From NCBI GenBank assembly GCA_035649895.1, contig DASRIS010000081.1, positions 1 to 8,925 of the forward strand: a DNA stretch of 8,925 nucleotides. Reading direction: 5' to 3'. The translations under genes and the position numbers were made by a program. Below are positions 6,458 to 8,925 of the stretch, piece after piece. Every line of letters begins with the position of its first letter. Positions within the stretch are counted from its first letter, which is position 1. This DNA comes from DASSUC01 sp035649895 (GTDB lineage Bacteria > Actinomycetota > Actinomycetes > Mycobacteriales > Micromonosporaceae). The notes below the pieces were generated by a model, which had not been told where the DNA came from, searched no databases, and worked only from the letters and a program-made list of their open reading frames with translations.

Positions 6458-6533
6458 CGCGCGGGCCGTGGGCCAGCACGCTGTCACCGCCTGCGCGGCG
6501 CGGGCCTGGGGTGTGAGCTGTGGGGCCGCGTGG

Positions 6534-8108
6534 TTACTGGGCCGCCGACTGCGCGGCGCGGTCGCGCAGGCCCATGCGGTCCACCTTGCCGATGGTGGTA
6601 CGGGGCATCGCGTCCAGCACCTCGATCACCTCTGGGACCTTGCAGCGGGCGACGTTGGCGCGCAGGTGCGCGTCGAGGCCGGCGAGGTCTGGGGTGCCGG
6701 TGAGGAACGCGTGCAGCCGGCTGTCGCCCTCGGGCAGCGGCACGCCGGTCACCACGGCCTCGCCGACCCCCGGGTACTCCAGCAGGACCTCCTCGATCTC
6801 GGCCGGAGCCACCAGCCAGCCGTCGATGCTCACGAGGTCGTCGGAGCGCCCGTGCACCCAGATGTTGCCGTCGATGTCCACGTGCACCACGTCACCGGTG
6901 CAGGTCCAGCCATCGCGGACGGCCGTACGCTGGCGCGGGTGGTCCAGGTGCCGGCACCCGGTCGGGCCGAGGATGGCCAGCTCACCGGCCTCGCCAACAG
7001 GCACCTCGCGGCCGTCCTCGCCGAGGACTCGAGCCTCGTAGCCGGGCAGCGGCCGGCCCACCGACCCGTGTGGCGTGTCGTTGCTCACCGCGCCGAGGAT
7101 CGCGTGGGTCAGCTCGGTGGTCCCGAACAGGTTGACCAGACGCATGCCGTACCGGTCGTACCAGGCCTGCGAGGTGGCGGCCGGCAGCATCTCCCCACCC
7201 GAGGTCGCCCGCCGCAGCCGCCCGAGCGAGGCGCCGGCGGCGCCGGCCAGCGCGGCGCGGTAGATCGGAGGGCTGGTCAGCAGCACGGTCGCGCCGTGCC
7301 GGACGATCGCCTCAAAGGTGGCGGCGGGTGAGTCGTCGTCGAGGACCAGGGACGCCGCCCCGTGCCGCAGCGGGAAGGCGATCAGGGCGCCGAACGCGTA
7401 CCCGAAGCCCATGGTCCGGTTGCTGGTGACGAGGTCGTCGGAGGTGATGCCGATCGCGTGCCCGCCGACCACGTCAGCCATTGCCAGCACGTCGCGGTGG
7501 AAGTGCAGGGCCCCTTTGGGCTCGCCGGTGGTGCCGGAGGTGAACTGGATCATCGCCACGTCGTCGGCGGCCGTGTCCACCGGCGTGAACGCGCCGGGGT
7601 GCTTGTCGAGCCGGACCTCCCACTCGTCGTCCCCGAACGCCACCATCTGGACCGGCCGGTCCAGCGAGACCGGGAAGCGGTGGTCGACCAGCGCCAGCTC
7701 GATCCGGCCGACATCGGTCATGGGGGTCAGCTCGCGGGCGGTCAGCCGGTGGGTGGAGGCCACCACGACCCCGCCGGCGCGCCACACGCCGAGCACGATC
7801 GCGATGAAGTCTGGCGAGTTCGGGCCGCGTACCAGCACCCGGCCGCCGCTGGCCAGGCCCTCGTCCACGGTCAGCATGTGCGCGACCTGGTCCGCGCGCC
7901 GCAGCAGGTCGGCGTAGCTCCAGGTCATCTGGTCCGTCACGACCGCGGGCCGGTCGCCGCCGTAGCGCGCGATCACGTCCTCCAACAGCGCCGTGCCGGC
8001 GTTCAGCCGCGCTGGGTAACCGAGGTCGACCAGCTCCGGGTACGGGTCGATGGCCAGCACCCGCTCACGGGTGAACGTGTCGGAGTGGCCAGAGGGGGAC
8101 AGCTGCAT
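6534..8108 (-). CDS. Acyl-CoA synthetase of the benzoate / 2-aminobenzoate-CoA ligase family
   Basis: A 524-residue AMP-forming ligase that activates a carboxylic acid to its CoA thioester via an acyl-adenylate. The P-loop FTSGTTGEPKG is at 189-199, followed by the HFHRD typical of benzoate-type ligases. Motif A5, LFGTTE, is at 327-332. WTCTGD (401-406) holds the ATP-ribose aspartate D406, and GRSDD (420-424) the hinge region. The catalytic lysine is K508 in TIGKVDR. The N-terminal LGYPARLNAGTALLED, the RGPNSPD segment and the GPTGCRHLDHPRQR segment match the 2-aminobenzoate-CoA ligase group better than fatty acid ligases. The ATG at 8108 follows GGAGG (8117-8121) by 8 nt. A MenB/BadI-like crotonase lies 119 bp upstream on the same strand, pointing to an aromatic or alicyclic acid pathway. 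The acid substrate is inferred from family resemblance only. Confidence 0.88.
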   Translation of the reverse strand: MQLSPSGHSDTFTRERVLAIDPYPELVDLGYPARLNAGTALLEDVIARYGGDRPAVVTDQMTWSYADLLRRADQVAHMLTVDEGLASGGRVLVRGPNSPDFIAIVLGVWRAGGVVVASTHRLTARELTPMTDVGRIELALVDHRFPVSLDRPVQMVAFGDDEWEVRLDKHPGAFTPVDTAADDVAMIQFTSGTTGEPKGALHFHRDVLAMADVVGGHAIGITSDDLVTSNRTMGFGYAFGALIAFPLRHGAASLVLDDDSPAATFEAIVRHGATVLLTSPPIYRAALAGAAGASLGRLRRATSGGEMLPAATSQAWYDRYGMRLVNLFGTTELTHAILGAVSNDTPHGSVGRPLPGYEARVLGEDGREVPVGEAGELAILGPTGCRHLDHPRQRTAVRDGWTCTGDVVHVDIDGNIWVHGRSDDLVSIDGWLVAPAEIEEVLLEYPGVGEAVVTGVPLPEGDSRLHAFLTGTPDLAGLDAHLRANVARCKVPEVIEVLDAMPRTTIGKVDRMGLRDRAAQSAAQ

Positions 8109-8116
8109 CGGGGGTG

Positions 8117-8121
8117 CCTCC
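8117..8121 (-). promoter_or_regulatory. Shine-Dalgarno site of the CoA ligase gene
   Basis: GGAGG on the minus strand, 8 nt before the ATG at 8108. It is a strong site and fixes the ligase start. Confidence 0.75.
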
Positions 8122-8138
8122 AGACATGCGTGGTCGCG

Positions 8139-8155
8139 TCCGGTGCCGCACCGGA
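8139..8155. promoter_or_regulatory. Perfect 17-bp palindrome between crotonase and ligase genes
   Basis: TCCGGTGCCGCACCGGA has two perfect 8-bp arms around one central base. It starts 31 bp upstream of the ligase ATG. A CTGACA hexamer (minus strand, 8159-8164; 5 of 6 to TTGACA) lies just upstream of it, but no good -10 box follows. It could be a repressor operator, or in RNA a small hairpin with a 6-bp stem and 5-nt loop affecting the downstream gene. The remainder of the 119-bp gap also holds a short CCCGG/CCGGG inverted repeat at 8185-8202. Confidence 0.5.
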
Positions 8156-8227
8156 GTGTGTCAGCCGCCTCGATCGCCTCGCAACCCGGTCCCCTGTCCG
8201 GGATCGGCGAAACGGAAGCCGGTCAGG

Positions 8228-8925
8228 TCAGCGGAACGGGCCGAAGTCCGGGTCGCGCTTCTCGGCGAACGCCGCCGCGCCCTCGGCCGCCTCGGCGGTG
8301 TGGCTGAACACCTCCAGGCCGTCGAAGGCCAGATGGGACAGGCCTGCGAGGTGGTCGGTGTCGGCGTTGAACGAGTGCTTGAGAAAGCGCAGCGCGGTCG
8401 GTGAGTAGGAACCGATCCGCCGTCCCCAGGCCAGCGCTGTCGCGCGCAGCTCGGCGGCGGGCACCACGGCGTTGACCAGGCCCCACCGCTCCGCCGTGGC
8501 CGCGTCGACCAGGTCGAGCAGGAACCACATCTGGCGCGCCCGCTTCTCCCCGATCACCCGGGCCAGGTACGCGCTGCCGAAGCCGGCGTCGAACGAGCCC
8601 ACCCGCGGCCCGGACTGGCCGAAGCGGGCGTGCTCGGCCGCGATCGACAGGTCGCAGAGCACGTGCAGCACGTGCCCGCCGCCGACGGCCACCCCGTTCA
8701 CCGCGGCGATCACCGGCTTGGGGATGTCCCGGATCAGCTTGTGCAGGTAGCCGATCTCGAACATGCCGCTCTCGGTCGGCCCGTAGTCGCCCGTCTCGGC
8801 CCGCTGCTTGACGTCGCCGCCGGTGCAGAACGCCTTCTCGCCGGCCCCGGTGAGGATGACCGCCTGCACCGACCGGTCGGCCCAGGCCGACCGGAACGCG
8901 CGGATCAGCTCCTCCACGGTGCGGC
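8228..8925 (-). CDS. Crotonase-fold enzyme, MenB/BadI-like enoyl-CoA hydratase family (5' end outside window)
   Basis: About 231 C-terminal residues are visible. The reading frame stays open to the right edge; the GTG at 8917 is an internal valine, because the family has some 30 more residues before it. Motifs are AFCTGGD, which forms part of the oxyanion hole and CoA site, then KPVIAAVNGVAVGGGHVLH and CDLSIAAEHARFGQSGPRVG. SFDAGFGSAYLARVIGEKRA holds the aspartate used by MenB- and BadI-type enzymes. The end is SPTALRFLKHSFNADTD and then EKRDPDFGPF. These resemble dihydroxynaphthoyl-CoA synthase (MenB) and 2-ketocyclohexanecarboxyl-CoA hydrolase (BadI) more than classical hydratases. No other menaquinone genes are visible. 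The adjacent benzoate-type ligase favours a ring-degrading role over menaquinone synthesis, but this is inference. Confidence 0.85.
   Translation of the reverse strand, partial: RTVEELIRAFRSAWADRSVQAVILTGAGEKAFCTGGDVKQRAETGDYGPTESGMFEIGYLHKLIRDIPKPVIAAVNGVAVGGGHVLHVLCDLSIAAEHARFGQSGPRVGSFDAGFGSAYLARVIGEKRARQMWFLLDLVDAATAERWGLVNAVVPAAELRATALAWGRRIGSYSPTALRFLKHSFNADTDHLAGLSHLAFDGLEVFSHTAEAAEGAAAFAEKRDPDFGPFR

Noticed and set aside
7362..8408. A 348-residue plus-strand open frame
   Set aside because: It is antisense to the CoA ligase and crotonase and has no recognisable domain.
8915..8917. GTG as the start of the crotonase
   Set aside because: The frame stays open to the window edge, and the preceding codons (Arg-Thr) fit the family's first helix. 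The visible part is therefore 5'-truncated by the window, not a short protein.

Overview
The window is a gene-dense, very GC-rich stretch from an actinomycete (Actinomycetota). The base composition, the strong third-position G/C bias and the long antisense shadow ORFs all fit this. So does a gene for the bacterial proteasome activator Bpa/PafE, which is known only from actinobacterial proteasome biology. A Micromonosporaceae-like host is my guess; the sequence alone does not prove it. I see no tRNA, rRNA, insertion sequence, CRISPR array or phage gene.

Left part (1-3092). The 5' part of a zinc-ribbon threonine synthase gene reads leftward off the window. It is divergent, across only 46 bp, from a PYROXD2-like FAD-dependent oxidoreductase. 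A small four-helix membrane protein of unknown function follows the oxidoreductase after 21 bp, so the two may be co-transcribed.

Middle part (3093-5684). Seryl-tRNA synthetase (serS) appears to start with a leaderless GTG, 8 nt after a TANNNT-type -10 box. A near-perfect 14-bp direct repeat lies just upstream of it. Downstream is a 207-bp gap that starts with a small tandem repeat running through the serS stop codon. Then comes a Cof-type HAD phosphatase with a strong Shine-Dalgarno site and a low-complexity C-terminal tail carrying two separate tandem duplications. The HAD gene converges on the next gene over a bulged hairpin.

Right part (5685-8925). All genes are on the minus strand. In transcription order they are a crotonase of the MenB/BadI type (its 5' end is outside the window), a benzoate/2-aminobenzoate-CoA ligase-type AMP-forming enzyme, and Bpa/PafE ending in the proteasome-docking sequence GQYL. 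The ligase and crotonase look like the distal end of an aromatic or alicyclic acid catabolic operon that continues beyond the right edge. A perfect 17-bp palindrome sits between them. Bpa is separated from the ligase by 207 bp and is probably transcribed on its own.

Most of the window is ordinary core genome. The items most worth a second look are the ligase/crotonase pair with its palindrome, the tandem repeat across the serS stop, and the orphan membrane protein paired with the oxidoreductase. I found no convincing new multi-gene system.
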